Below are positions 8,976-18,726 of a stretch of DNA of 64,000 bases, in pieces. The stretch spans positions 85,898,543 to 85,962,542 of the forward strand of contig OX465281.1 in the NCBI GenBank assembly GCA_949987705.1. The letters run 5' to 3'. Under the pieces are notes generated by a model. It saw only the letters and a program-made list of their open reading frames with translations, did no database searches and was not told the origin of the DNA. Numbering within the stretch: the first letter of the stretch is position 1; each line of letters begins with the position of its first letter. Source of the DNA: Thereva unica (lineage: Eukaryota; Arthropoda; Insecta; Diptera; Therevidae). The translations under genes were made by a program, and so were the position numbers.

Positions 8976-9329
8976 ATGAGCGTTGACAAGTTTGGTCGAT
9001 CTTCTAAACGACAAAAATTCGGAGCAGTGGGTGATCGCGGGCCACCTGGAATTCCTGGAAAAGACGGCGCTGCTGGACCAAAAGGAGACGGCTTTAATTT
9101 AACATCAGATGGCGACTATGATCTTGCTTTGAAAAAAATCAAAAACCTGGGTGATCCAAAAGAAAAGGCTGACGCTGCAACCAAACACTATGTTGACGAT
9201 GAAATACGGGAAAGCATGAGCAAAGCAGTACAGAATCTAACATTGTATATTAATGGTGAAATTGAGAAAATTGAAAAGTTTATATTCTCCAGCATAACTA
9301 GAATACCGCAAGATGGAGTCTATGAGTAA
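8976..9329 (+). CDS. Collagen-like fibre-type protein, 117 aa
   Basis: Residues 19-38 form short Gly-X-Y repeats (GDRGPPGIPGKDGAAGPKGD), a collagen-like trimerising rod. They are followed by DYDLALKKIKNLGDP and DAATKHYVDDEI, which resemble the repeat found in phage and virus tail-fibre trimer stalks, then an amphipathic helix of coiled-coil character at about 80-107. This layout suits a trimeric spike or fibre on the particle; that role is inference. The gene overlaps the integrase start by 17 bases. Small, intact, no signal peptide. Confidence 0.7.
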   Translation: MSVDKFGRSSKRQKFGAVGDRGPPGIPGKDGAAGPKGDGFNLTSDGDYDLALKKIKNLGDPKEKADAATKHYVDDEIRESMSKAVQNLTLYINGEIEKIEKFIFSSITRIPQDGVYE

Positions 9330-10239
9330 GAGGCAAGTAGTAAATGAGCTCCACAAACCCGCTCGTCGAAATTTTACTAGACGGAGAGTTATCATTAAAG
9401 GTCTGGATGATTTGTGGCAGGCTGACTTGGTGGAAATGGATGCATATAAACATGCAAACAAAGGATTCCGCTACTTACTGACTGTAATTGATACATTTTC
9501 TAAATATGCCTGGGCTATGCCAATTAAAAGAAAAACCGGTCCAGAAGTTACAGAAGCGATGCAATCAATATTCAAAGAAGGACGTACACCCAAAAATTTG
9601 CAAACGGATGATGGCAAGGAATTCTACAACTCACACTTTCAACAGCTAATGAGCAAATATGAAATTAATCACTACTCAACATATACATCACTCAAGGCTT
9701 CAATAGTGGAAAGATTCAATCGAACTTTAAAGAGCATGATGTGGAAGGAATTTAGCATGAATGGATTATACAAATGGCTTTCTATGGTGAAAAAACTGCT
9801 ATCACAATACAATATGAAAAAACATCGAACAATCAAAATGCGCCCTTGTGATGTCAATAGGGCAAATGAGAAGCTGCTTCTTGCTACAGCCTATAATCAC
9901 ATCAAAATTGCACCTTCATCTGCATATAAAATAGGAGACCGCGTCCGTATAAGCAAATATAAACATGCATTTGAAAAAGGCTACACACCAAACTGGACAA
10001 CTGAAATCTTCAAAATCTCCAAGGTTAAACTGACTAATCCAGTGACATATCAGCTTGAGGACTATCAAGGCAGCCCCATCAAAGGAGGATTCTATGAAAA
10101 GGAATTGCAGAAAGCTCGACATCCAGATCTCTACCTTGTTGAAAAAATATTGAAAAAGAGTGGTGATAAAATTTATGTTAAATGGCTAGGGTTTTCACCT
10201 GACCATAATTCTTGGATAAATGCTAATGATGTATTATAA
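9313..10239 (+). CDS. Retrovirus-like integrase with C-terminal chromodomain
   Basis: 308 residues, intact. The catalytic core carries Asp38 (WQADLVEMD), Asp99 (QTDDGKEF) and Glu133 (VERFNRTLK), the D,D-35-E arrangement of rve integrases. A linker and SH3-like segment follow (YKIGDRVRISKY near 203). The last 35 residues (YLVEKILKKSGDKIYVKWLG, then SW) form a chromodomain that could guide insertion to modified chromatin. No N-terminal HHCC zinc finger is present, as in many Polintons. Two closely spaced ATGs (9313 and 9322) are possible starts. AATAAA follows the stop at once. The neighbouring gene is convergent. Confidence 0.95.
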   Translation: MESMSKRQVVNELHKPARRNFTRRRVIIKGLDDLWQADLVEMDAYKHANKGFRYLLTVIDTFSKYAWAMPIKRKTGPEVTEAMQSIFKEGRTPKNLQTDDGKEFYNSHFQQLMSKYEINHYSTYTSLKASIVERFNRTLKSMMWKEFSMNGLYKWLSMVKKLLSQYNMKKHRTIKMRPCDVNRANEKLLLATAYNHIKIAPSSAYKIGDRVRISKYKHAFEKGYTPNWTTEIFKISKVKLTNPVTYQLEDYQGSPIKGGFYEKELQKARHPDLYLVEKILKKSGDKIYVKWLGFSPDHNSWINANDVL

Positions 10240-10261
10240 GTTAAATAAAAAGACATTGTTT

Positions 10262-10767
10262 TTATAACATATTTGTTTTATTTTCAAATCTAGTATTACA
10301 TATTTTCTCACGATGTTGTTGGTTCAATATAGGCTCCAGGATTTTACTTGTATTGATGATTCTCTGTTGAAATCTGCTTCTATCAAGGGCATATACATGC
10401 CATTGTCCCATGCGGCTAGCTCTATAAGCAAAATCCCATACATGCATGATATGTACTTCCGGTGCTAGTGTAAATCGAACCCTTTTCTGCATTCTCCACA
10501 GCCACTTTTGGTGATCCGCACATAAAAATTTACTAGGCGTTGAACTTCCTTTTTGTACCGCTCCACAAAACAGCATCCACACGTGTCTGGACCACAGGTT
10601 GCCTTATCATCTGACCATGGACAGTTCTTGTAATACCCTCCATGTATAGAAATAATTTTTCCTGCACTTTCATATTCTTGAACATATCTGTAGAGTTGCT
10701 CTATTTTATCCTTGTGTTCCTCTAGCAAAACGCTTGAGTATTCTTCAAGAAATTTTGGGAGGCTCAT
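10262..10767 (-). pseudogene. Cys-rich small Polinton gene, frameshifted
   Basis: A 100-codon frame from ATG 10767 contains a dense Cys cluster (CPWSDDKATCGPDTCGCC, then CGEC), suggesting zinc binding. It runs out at 10465. A second frame (10582-10262) is open beyond it and continues a basic, aromatic sequence ending in a Lys/Asn-rich tail. The frames overlap, so an indel near 10480-10510 is the likely lesion in what was one gene of about 165 codons. Its start lies two bases after the stop of the small gene upstream. I do not recognise the family. Confidence 0.5.
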
Positions 10768-10769
10768 AT

Positions 10770-10961
10770 TTACCTATGTTTCATCTGCTGATATCGTATG
10801 GAAGAAGAAGTATCTTTGCCCTCAGATGATGATGATGATGATGGTGATGATTGCACCGATTTAATTGATAGAGAAGCTAGTTGATACTTTAATTCTTTTG
10901 CTTTGCTTCCTTTATCGCCCTTTTCCTCAAGCAGTCTTGTTGAATCCTTATAACTGCTCAT
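10770..10961 (-). CDS. Small serine-rich protein, 63 aa
   Basis: Open from ATG 10961. Charged helical N-terminus (LLEEKGDKGSKAKELKYQL) and a Ser run (SSPSSSSSS) in the middle. Two bases separate its stop from the start of the Cys-rich gene, a spacing like other neighbouring Polinton genes here, which is the main reason to accept it. Function unknown. Confidence 0.4.
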   Translation of the reverse strand: MSSYKDSTRLLEEKGDKGSKAKELKYQLASLSIKSVQSSPSSSSSSEGKDTSSSIRYQQMKHR

Positions 10962-11239
10962 CGCCGCAACCTGAAGAAAACTAACCTCACATTTCCCTCT
11001 TCAGGTATTTTTATACATAATAATAATAATAATAATAATAATTGAATCAAAGATCATTCCAAGGCACAAAATCACGCCAAGAGCTTAATTGAATTCTTAG
11101 CGAATCTGATGATAATGATGGCGACGTCTAGCAGCATCTGATCAGAAGCTCCCCCTACACTCCAACAGCCAAAGCCCACATCGAGGTTCAACTAGTTTCA
11201 CACAGGTGGCGCTCACACCAACTTTATCAAAGACCTCAA
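10962..11239. other. Gene-free subterminal region with (AAT)n
   Basis: No gene. Contains an (ATA)n microsatellite at about 11016-11042, then GC-richer sequence leading into the tandem repeats. Probably the Polinton right subterminal region; the exact end was not found. Confidence 0.5.
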
Positions 11240-11912
11240 ACAACCCGCACGTAGACGAAAAGCTTTCGCAACCACCGCCACCTTATCCAAGGCACTACAC
11301 CTCAACGAGCACCACATCCCAATCCCCATGGGGACCCTGCACCACATCCATCCAAGACCCCACCTAGACCAAGAACTTTCAAGCCACCGCCACCAAATCC
11401 CATGCCACCTCCGAGCCACCTTATCCAAGCCACACAAACCTAAAACACCTCGCACACGCAGGCGAAGAGCTTTCAAGACAAATCCTATGCACCACCAAGC
11501 CACCTTATCCAGACACAAACCTAAAACACCTCGTACAAGTACACGAACAGCTTTGAACACAAGTCCCATGCATCACGAAGCCACCTTATCCAAGACACAA
11601 ACCTAAAACACCTCGTACACGTAGACGAAGAACTTTCAAACCCACCACCAAGCCCCATTCCACTTCCGAGACACCTTATCCAAGACACAAACCTAAAACA
11701 CCACGTACACGTAGACGAAGAGCTTTCAGACACATCCCCCAAATCCTATGGCGGCATCAAACCACCTCATCCAAGACACAAACCTAAAACACCTCGTACA
11801 CGTACACGAAGAGCTTTCAATACAAATCTCATGCAACCGCCAAGCCACCTTATCCAAGACACAAACCCAAAACACCTCGCACACGTAGACGAAGAGCTTT
11901 CACCCCCAAATT
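11240..11912 (+). repeat. Arginine-coding tandem repeats near the Polinton right end
   Basis: A core starting CCTAAAACACCTCG recurs at 11439, 11520, 11602, 11692, 11783 and 11866 (unit lengths 81, 82, 90, 91, 83), with decayed units from about 11240. Each core reads KPKTPRTRRRRAF in one frame, followed by Pro/His-rich sequence. Unit lengths are not all multiples of three, so no single frame spans the array; the longest piece covers about two units. It may be a decayed gene for a basic DNA-condensing protein or a satellite-like subterminal repeat. Confidence 0.8.
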
Positions 11913-11959
11913 CTAGGCGGGTACGGCATCACCTGAGAAGTGATGCCGTACCCGCCTAG
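11913..11959. repeat. Perfect 20-bp inverted repeat with 7-base loop
   Basis: Left arm CTAGGCGGGTACGGCATCAC (11913-11932), loop 11933-11939, exact complement at 11940-11959. Strongest short hairpin in the window. It sits directly at the end of the tandem repeats and 40 bases before the Transib-type gene. Confidence 0.95.
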
Positions 11960-11998
11960 CTCCACTACTCGGAAGCCGAAGCAGAGCACAATTCTAGT

Positions 11999-13779
11999 AT
12001 GGGAAGGCCTTCAGGCAGCTTTCAAGAATCAAGCAACAGAACCAAACGACGGAGAACTGCGGCTATCAGGGAGGAGTACAGTTCAGCGGAGTTGTCCTTT
12101 GCTGCAGAAATGAACCTTCGCGCTTCAGGACATGTTAATGCAGCAAAAGTTATTAAGGATGTTGCGCAAGGCAGCCCATCAAAGGCATCAAAATATAGAA
12201 GTTCCATAGAATTTATTCAAGAAATACCTATGACTGGTGATGAGGCTCTTACATACTCGTATATGGTAGAAGCAGAATTATCAAGAAATCAATATGTGAC
12301 TACGCGAAATAATGCTATTAAAAAAAATGCAATTTGTATCCTCCTTACAGGATTGTATTAGAAGCCAAAAAAATGCTACCCTGCAAAAACGGGTATAAAT
12401 GTGACAGAAACCATCGCAGAAATTAATTTACAAGATTTGCTGGATCACACTGCGAATAGAATTATTTTAGCACAAAGTGATGTGATTTCTAATTTACAGC
12501 ATGGTGCAGTTAAAGAGTTATATTTATGCTGCAAATGGGGTTGCGATGGCACATCTGGAAAAACCATATACAAACAGAAATTCAATGACGATGATGTCAA
12601 AATGACAGATTCGAGTATATTTTTCATTTCGCTGGTGCCATTGCAACTGTATTCAGTTACACATGAAGGCAATGGAAAAAGAATCATATGGGAAAATCCT
12701 AGGCCGTCCTCTACGTGGTATTGCAGGCCAATAAAAATTCAGTTTGCAAATGAGACTACAGAACTGACAAAATTAGAAGTTCAAAAGATCAAAGACCAAG
12801 AAAATAATCTAATACCTTTTCCAGTAATCGTTGAAGGTAACGTCATTAATATTATTTATAAACTATCATTTACAATGATCGACGGCAAAGTTGTCAACTC
12901 GGTTACTGAAACTACATCAGCTCAACGCTGCTACATTTATCTTGCAACTTCAAAACAATTTAATGATATTGACGACATGTTAAAAAGGAAAATTAAAGAA
13001 CAAAATTTAGAATACGGAATGTCCTGCTTACATGCGTGGATACGATTCTTTGAATGTCTCCTGCATTTATCGTTTAAATTAAACATTAAAAAATGGCAAG
13101 CTCGCGCTAATGCAGAAAAAGCAGCAGTGAAAGTTCGTAAAGCAAGCATACAACAAGGCTTCAAAACTGTGCTGGGGTTGAATATAGATCAACCAAAGCA
13201 AGGTTTTGGTAGTTCAAACGATGGTAACACTGCTCGACGTTTTTTCCAAAACTCGGAAACTACAGCATTGATAACGGGTATAGATTTAGATTTAATTACA
13301 AGATTTCATATAATTTTACAGGCCATATCATCGGGCTTCGCAGTAAATGTCGAGAAATTCAAAGAATTTAGTGTAGAAACAGCCAGAAAATTCGTTGCAC
13401 TTTACCCATGGTACTATATGCCCACCACAGTGCACAAGATTCTTATTCATGGGGCAGTGATTGCCGATTCCCTTGAATTGCCAATTGGTCAATTATCAGA
13501 AGAGGCGCAAGAGGCATCAAACAAAAACATAAAGAAATATAGACAAAATTTTGCAAGAAAATGTAGCAGAATTGAAAATCTAAAAGATGTCCTATTGAGA
13601 CGTCCGATCCTTACATCAATAGTTTGAGGAAACTCCCCCAAAAAAAATTGCGAACATTGGCACCGAAAGCCATAGAATAGTTACTTCCACCAGCATCAGC
13701 ACCGCAAGCGGAATTTGAAACAGACTCAGAAAATAGTGATATAGATAGCCGAGATGAGAGTGACTTTAATTTATGTTAA
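11999..13779 (+). pseudogene. RAG1-like Transib-superfamily transposase, with a few lesions
   Basis: A 542-codon span (11999-13627) is open except for one TAG at 12359. The catalytic domain aligns by eye with the RAG1/Transib core. Asp in KWGCDGTSG (codon at 12545) fits RAG1 D600, Asp in TMIDGKV (12881) fits D708, and Glu in SEEAQEASNK (13511) fits E962, followed by KKYRQNFARK as in RAG1. The zinc pair HKILIH is kept, but the matching Cys pair is CYIY, with its second Cys lost. Between two A-runs (12320-12327 and 12367-12373) the sensible frame differs from the flanks, so two compensating indels created the TAG. An acidic C-terminal tail (DSENSDIDSRDESD) ending at 13779 lies in yet another frame. 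A cut-and-paste transposase, now inactive. Confidence 0.8.
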
Positions 13780-14205
13780 ACGTGTTTGTATGTGAAGACG
13801 CGTGAAAGCAAATATTATTATTATGTGTGATATATGGGTGTAATAAAATATTATAAAATAGAATAAACCTTTTTTTAACTTAGCGAATTCAAAAGACACC
13901 ATGCATACAATTTTGTGCAATTTTGTTTACTTAATAAGAAAAAGAAAATAGGGCGCCATGTTGTTTTTGTATAGTGATATTTTATTTTTATAATCATATA
14001 TTCTTAGTGAGTATTCGAAAAATTCATACACAAAATCGGGTAAATTTTCGTTGATTATTCAGCAAAATTGTCCGCCATTTTGGATCCGCCATTTTGTTTT
14101 TCGGAAAATTGATAGCGGATTCTTAATCAGCGCCCTCGAAAACCCCCAAGTACGAAATTTCATTTTAATAAAACTACTTTTAGATGCTAAAAAGACTTTT
14201 GACCA
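13780..14205. other. AT-rich 3' region of the Transib-type element
   Basis: No gene. Polyadenylation-like AATAAA signals occur soon after the transposase, near 13841 and 13862. Two nearby copies of CCGCCATTTTG lie at about 14070-14095. Confidence 0.5.
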
Positions 14206-14231
14206 GGTTTTCGGGATTCTGAACCACTGTG
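14206..14231 (-). other. RSS-like 3' terminus of the Transib-type element (candidate)
   Basis: On the minus strand: heptamer CACAGTG (14231-14225), 10-base spacer, then CCGAAAACC (7 of 9 matches to the RAG nonamer). Transib ends resemble RSS heptamers. Recognisable BEL/Pao sequence begins within about 60 bases to the right. No matching left end was found. Confidence 0.35.
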
Positions 14232-14289
14232 CGACGGTACGATTTTGCCCCCAGGACACTCTACTTTGCCCCCAGGCACAATTGAAGTA

Positions 14290-14832
14290 TTCAAATCGTT
14301 GCAGTCTTTATATCGTCCGGTACACTATTGGGATGATTGGTTAGTTTTTATTACCTCGCAGAAATTAGATCCGTCAACCAGAAAGAATTGGTAAAACTCT
14401 CTGTGTTCCCCTACTAAAATGCCGACCTTCAAGGAATTAATTACTTTTCTACAACATCCAGTCACCACTCTTGAATTAGTTGGTGTTACTTCGAATCGAC
14501 CCAAAACCATACTAAAAAAATTCCCATTAAAGTCCTCTTCCATAAAAGTACATGTTGTAGCTCCGACGCATAAATGCCAATCAAAAAAACATTTATTATT
14601 ATTTTGTCCAATTTTCCGACAATGTACAGTCCAGCAGCGACGTGACTTCATATTAAAAGAGAATTTATGCTTCAATTGTCTCCGAGAAAGCAATCCGCAG
14701 ATCAATGTACATACCTCTCAGTATCGCTGTAAAACTTGCAATCGACGACACCACACCATGCTTCATATTGCTTCACAATCTGAACCTGTGAAATACACAG
14801 ACACAGACAGTCAGCGATCATCTCATACATAA
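14290..14832 (+). pseudogene. BEL/Pao gag, C-terminal part
   Basis: Coding resemblance begins about 14290 with WDDWLVFITSQKLDP and TRKNW, followed by a stop, then an open frame from 14419 (137 codons). That frame carries the Gag segment MPTFKELITFL and the zinc-knuckle array characteristic of BEL/Pao: a Cys/His group with FCPIF, then ENLCFNCLR and a CKTCNRRHH finger. The frame closes at 14832 before protease. N-terminal Gag is absent. Confidence 0.8.
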
Positions 14833-14834
14833 GC

Positions 14835-16792
14835 AAAGACAATCAAAATTCATCGAAAGATACTACATCACCAGATAAGCTCACAGCTCTGAACACCAGC
14901 TTACCTCTGCACCTTGGCTACAGCTCAAGTCATTTTAAGCTCATCGACTGGGAAATCAATCAAAATCCGTGCGCTCTTAGACCAGGGATCTAAAGCCACT
15001 TTCATCTCTTCTTCAGTAGCGTCATATTTAGAACTTCCAAAAAAGAAAGCTCATATCTCTGGGATAGGTATCCATTACTGAGTTTCCATGCAGAGTTTAA
15101 CCTGAGTTTACTCAGATTAAGCGCCCATGGAAACGAGGATTGAGTCAAGTTTCGTTAAATCCAAGAAAACTCGACGAAACCAGTCGTGTGTGTTTAAGTA
15201 TCTTTTACAGAACACATCCCAACGGAGACGCAATGTAAATTTGATTATCTGCCACCTTAACCCAGAACCGTCATGGAAACAACATTGGGTTAACTTGACG
15301 GAAAAAGCTTTCTGTTTACTCAACGAAAACTCTACCTCGGCTCATGGAAACACAGTAAATGAAGCAGATGGAGGACTTGTAAAATCGATAGTTCCAGTTA
15401 CTGTACGGTCATGCACCGATTCAAGGTTCTCGATGAAAATAACGGCATTCGTCTTGCAAAAGCTCGCCAAGGTTGCATCTGGTCATCAAGTTCACACTAT
15501 TGAACTGCCCCACTTACGTGGCTTACAGTTGGCAGATCCTACGTTTTTTGACAACACTAAAATTGATCTGCTTATTGAAGCCGATTTATTTAGCAGTATT
15601 TTGCAAGACGGGCTTCGCCAAGGTTCTCCTATTGCGCAGAAAACAACTCTTGGATGGGTACTAGCCGGTCCTGTCGGTTGTTCCTCCGTTTCAAACAATT
15701 CGCTAGTAAATTCCTACCCCGCTTACTCCACTAGCAATTTAGAAGATGTAGACCTCCTTCTTCAAAGATTTTGGGAAATTGAGGCAGATGGTAGGTATGT
15801 AGTCCGGTTACCGATGAAATTGGCTTATCGAGATAATTTACCAATAGGAGAGTCTAGAACATATGCAGTTCAAAACTTTCATCAACTGCAAAGGCGCTTT
15901 ATTTCAAAGCCGACACTACAAGAGCGGTATAAACAATTCATGGATGAATATCATCAACTGAATATATGGAGTTGCTATCAAGTACAAAACCTCGGACAGA
16001 TTCAAAATGTACATACTATTTACCACACCACGGAGTACTCAAAGAATCTAGTATCAGTACCAAACTCCATGTAGTCTTTAAGGGATCAAAAAAGACAACA
16101 TAATGGTGTCTCTTTAAATGAATGTTTAGCGGTAGGGCCAAAGCTTCAAGCTGATCTTTCGGCTATAGTACTTAGGTAGAGACGACACACGGTTGTTCTC
16201 GCTGCAGACATTAGGATGATGTACAGGCAAATTAAGAATGATGCTGAAGATTTTTTATCTTCAAAGGATTGTATGGAGAAAATCCCCCGATAAACCAGTG
16301 CAGGATTTCCGACTCCTTACGGTCACATATGCGACTACATCAGCTCCGTACCTTGCGATCCGAACGCTGTTGCAATTAGCTGAAGACGAGAAAACAAGAT
16401 TTACACTAGGATCTGAAATTTTACGAAGCGATTTTTATGTGGATGATGTTTTGTTTGGAGCCGACGATGTTGAATCCTTAATGGAAGCACAAAATTCGTT
16501 AATTAACATACCCACGGCAGGCGGATTTCATCTGCATAAATGGGCGTCAAATTCAACAGCTGCTCTTCAAAATATCAATTTTCAAAAATCGCCTACTGAG
16601 TTAAATCTAACCAAAGGCAACATCATTAAAACTCTTGGCCTGTTACAGGAATACAGACACCGATTCTTTTGGATTTTGAGTTACTTTAGGCGATTTACCT
16701 TCCGTTCTCACACACTGTTGTCCGACACATCCAAACTGTACGATCCGTTAGGTTTTCTTGCTCCTACCATCATACTAGTTCTGGCTTCTTAA
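14835..16792 (+). pseudogene. BEL/Pao pol (protease and reverse transcriptase), broken
   Basis: Protease is visible around 14960-15050 as ALLDQGSKATFIS, the BEL-type variant of the Asp active site. The following coding sequence is interrupted by a 290-bp insert (15073-15361). It resumes in an open frame to 16074 with VTVRSCTDSRF, HLRGLQLADP and the RT N-terminal region. After several stops it reopens at 16238-16792 with the RT active site DFYVDDVLFGA and the BEL thumb segment KLYDPLGFLAP. RNase H and integrase are absent. At least three frameshifts or stops. Confidence 0.82.
15073..15361. mobile_element. Small inverted-repeat insertion inside BEL/Pao pol
   Basis: Ends are imperfect inverted repeats (CATTACTGAGTTTCCATG on the left, complement of CATTTACTGTGTTTCCATG on the right) and the segment splits a continuous protease-RT reading. 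CATGGAAAC recurs inside. No target duplication identified. Confidence 0.55.
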
Positions 16793-16955
16793 ACTAGAAT
16801 GGGATACGCCGTTACCTGACAATATAGCAAACACTTGGATTCATTTTCGACAAGAATTAGGATATCTCGAGAACTGCTCAGTTCCCCGATGGATTGGTTC
16901 CTTGGTTAAATTGCGACCTATGTTGGAAAAAGCTACTTTGATGCTGTTGAGGTCT

Positions 16956-17974
16956 TTAGGTATAGTTATTAGAATTGATCGTTATTGGTCTATTGTTGAA
17001 CATAGGGTGGAGTGTAGGGTAAGATAACCGGTTATTTGTTGGGGTAAAAGGGAGGAGTGTGCGATTATTTTGATACGTGGTAGTGTTTGCTGTTGGTCCT
17101 CTAAAGTGGGTTGGGTTTGATGGAGTTTTAGAAAGACTACTTAATTTTGTTTCATTGGAATATTTGGTAATATAATTATCATGTCTAGAGTATGATATGT
17201 TTTGTTTCTGAATACAATATGAGAAAGCTTTTGCTAAAGTATCCGGTTTCATCGTTCGGATAGTGGACCCAAGTCCCGATAAGAAGGCGTTGAGACACAT
17301 TGATGTATATAATTCCCGTTTTGCTGTAACTACGGTTCCGTTGGTTTCATGTATTTGGACGTGATTTGTCATGGTGGCAAGAATTTCTATTATCTCACTG
17401 TAGAAACGTTCAACGCTTTTATTTTGTTGCTTTAGATCGTGAAGATCTTTAGTTAACGAAGTTTCATTGCGTTTGTCTGAATAGTGGAGGATAAGATTTT
17501 GTTTGATTTGAAACCAATCCAACGGGGAACCGTACATATTCAATACCTCGTTTGCTGGGCCTTCAATTTTATTTCTAATTGCTCGGAACAGGAGCTTACC
17601 ATATGGCGTTCCTTCCGTTACTACAATTAACGATCTGATTTCCTCAACATTGTTCAGGAATTCATCTAGATCTAGGATTGCCATCAAATTTCGGCAAATC
17701 TTTAATGGCATCAGGTACTCGTAAAGAGTTTAAAATATAAGTAAGCACTTGGTTGCCACCGGTGCCTGTAGCCTTGTTGCTATAATCACGATTGTTAATT
17801 TCGGAATTTGAAAACACAAACAAATCTAAATTTTCAGATAAGACACTTTCTTCTTTAACAACACTTTCACTATCGGAATCACTTTCTATGTTGTTTAAAT
17901 TTATTTAAGGAAAAAAATTTCTTTAGTTTTTTGTAAGGTTTAAATCTATTACTAGTAGGTTTTTCTAACGGCAT
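16956..17974 (-). pseudogene. Errantivirus-like gag, frameshifted
   Basis: A likely start ATG is at 17974. Early codons are basic, then acidic, with several frame changes, followed by VPDAIKDLPKFDGN in one frame and a switch near 17670. The long frame 17711-16956 (251 codons) holds the Gag capsid region: RAIRNKIEGPANEVLNMYG, IKQNLILHYSDKRNETSL, KSVERFYSEI and a Pro/Asn-rich tail. No zinc knuckle is expected in this group. The segment ends at the truncation point, so pol is missing. I do not attempt a repaired reading. Confidence 0.75.
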
Positions 17975-18380
17975 ATATAATATTTAAATAAAATAAGGTA
18001 AAAATATGGATGGGATTTATGGAAGATATTCAAATGCGACTTACATTAAAATTATCAGGGCGATCATAATTGTTGACGATCTTCCCTCGTTGAGTTGGAG
18101 TTGCCTTTGGTATCGATGAGATGGATTTCCACTTCGATGTTCCCTCGATGAGCTGGGTCCACTTCGTATCGATATTCCCTCGATGATCAATTCAGTTCCT
18201 TTTGTGTAATCTTGCAGCGCCAATATTCTGTCGGCGGTTTCACACAAATTTTCTTGCACTTATTAGAACTTTAGAATTGTACTTAGAATCCGCGAACTAC
18301 TATGAAAACCAATAAACCGTCAGCACTAGCAATATCACGATTTAAGCAATAACGTCACTACTGGATCCTTTCGGATCCTA

Positions 18381-18392
18381 CCGACTGCGCCA
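18381..18392 (-). other. Primer binding site, tRNA-Ser type
   Basis: Minus-strand TGGCGCAGTCGGTAGGATCC begins at the inner LTR edge; this is the primer site form used by 17.6/297-type elements. Confidence 0.7.
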
Positions 18393-18726
18393 GTAATAAA
18401 ACTCGAGACACGACGAGATAAAAAAATACTAAATTTAAAACGTTACAAATTTTCTTTATTGACATTTTCACAATTATTAAAATCGACTTTATTCTTTTGA
18501 GCTTGAAACAGAACTGAGCTTTCTTTATTTTACATTAAAAAATAATACTTTAAAAATAGATCAAAATTGCCTTCGCTGAATTAATTACAATTGGGCTATG
18601 GGATTGCTTATTCGGCAAATTAATTAGAAATTTGAAAGTTGGGAAATTCAAGAAAAATGTTATTAATTGATTTGGTCAGCACGTCTGGTTGGTTTCCGGC
18701 ACGTGTTGCATGTAGAACATGTAACT
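18393..18726 (-). repeat. Candidate 5' LTR, about 334 bp
   Basis: Starts AGTTACATG and ends TTTTATTAC immediately before the primer site. Contains AATAAAG signals near its end. The second LTR is absent, so the outer edge is inferred. Confidence 0.5.

Larger units (their letters stand above)
1..11912. mobile_element. Maverick/Polinton self-synthesising DNA transposon (left end outside window)
   Basis: Identified by its gene set: protein-primed DNA polymerase B, adenovirus-type cysteine protease, A32-like packaging ATPase, capsid-type genes and a retrovirus-like integrase with a chromodomain, packed within 11 kb. Polymerase and integrase lie toward opposite ends, as usual in Polintons. No left terminal inverted repeat can be seen because the window opens 19 bases before the polymerase ATG. 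The right boundary is uncertain, somewhere between about 10.98 kb and the palindrome at 11.91 kb. The copy is no longer fully intact: one frameshifted capsid-type gene, one capsid-type gene with an internal stop and one frameshifted small gene, while polymerase, integrase and ATPase are open. That mix suggests a fairly recent, inactivated insertion. Confidence 0.93.
14290..16945 (+). mobile_element. BEL/Pao LTR retrotransposon, decayed, no LTRs seen
   Basis: Gag zinc-knuckle, aspartic protease and reverse transcriptase segments follow in BEL/Pao order. Integrase and both LTRs are missing. The left side adjoins the Transib-type end; the right side stops where a minus-strand gypsy gag begins. 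Confidence 0.85.
16956..18726 (-). mobile_element. Ty3/gypsy errantivirus-like element, 5' part (17.6/297 type)
   Basis: Reading on the minus strand: candidate LTR, tRNA-Ser-type primer site, leader, gag. Pol and the 3' LTR are absent; the element breaks at 16956 against BEL/Pao sequence. Confidence 0.75.

Noticed and set aside
11213..11742. Minus-strand Trp/Arg-rich and Ser-rich frames across the tandem repeats
   Set aside because: Shadows of the repeat; no homology and frame not kept between units.
12359..12361. TAG as a real stop separating two Transib genes
   Set aside because: The sensible frame shifts out and back at two A-runs around it, so the stop is a by-product of indels.
18041..18259. 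Small minus-strand frame upstream of errantivirus-like gag as a separate gene
   Set aside because: Lies in the leader next to the primer site with no recognised domain; more likely untranslated leader.
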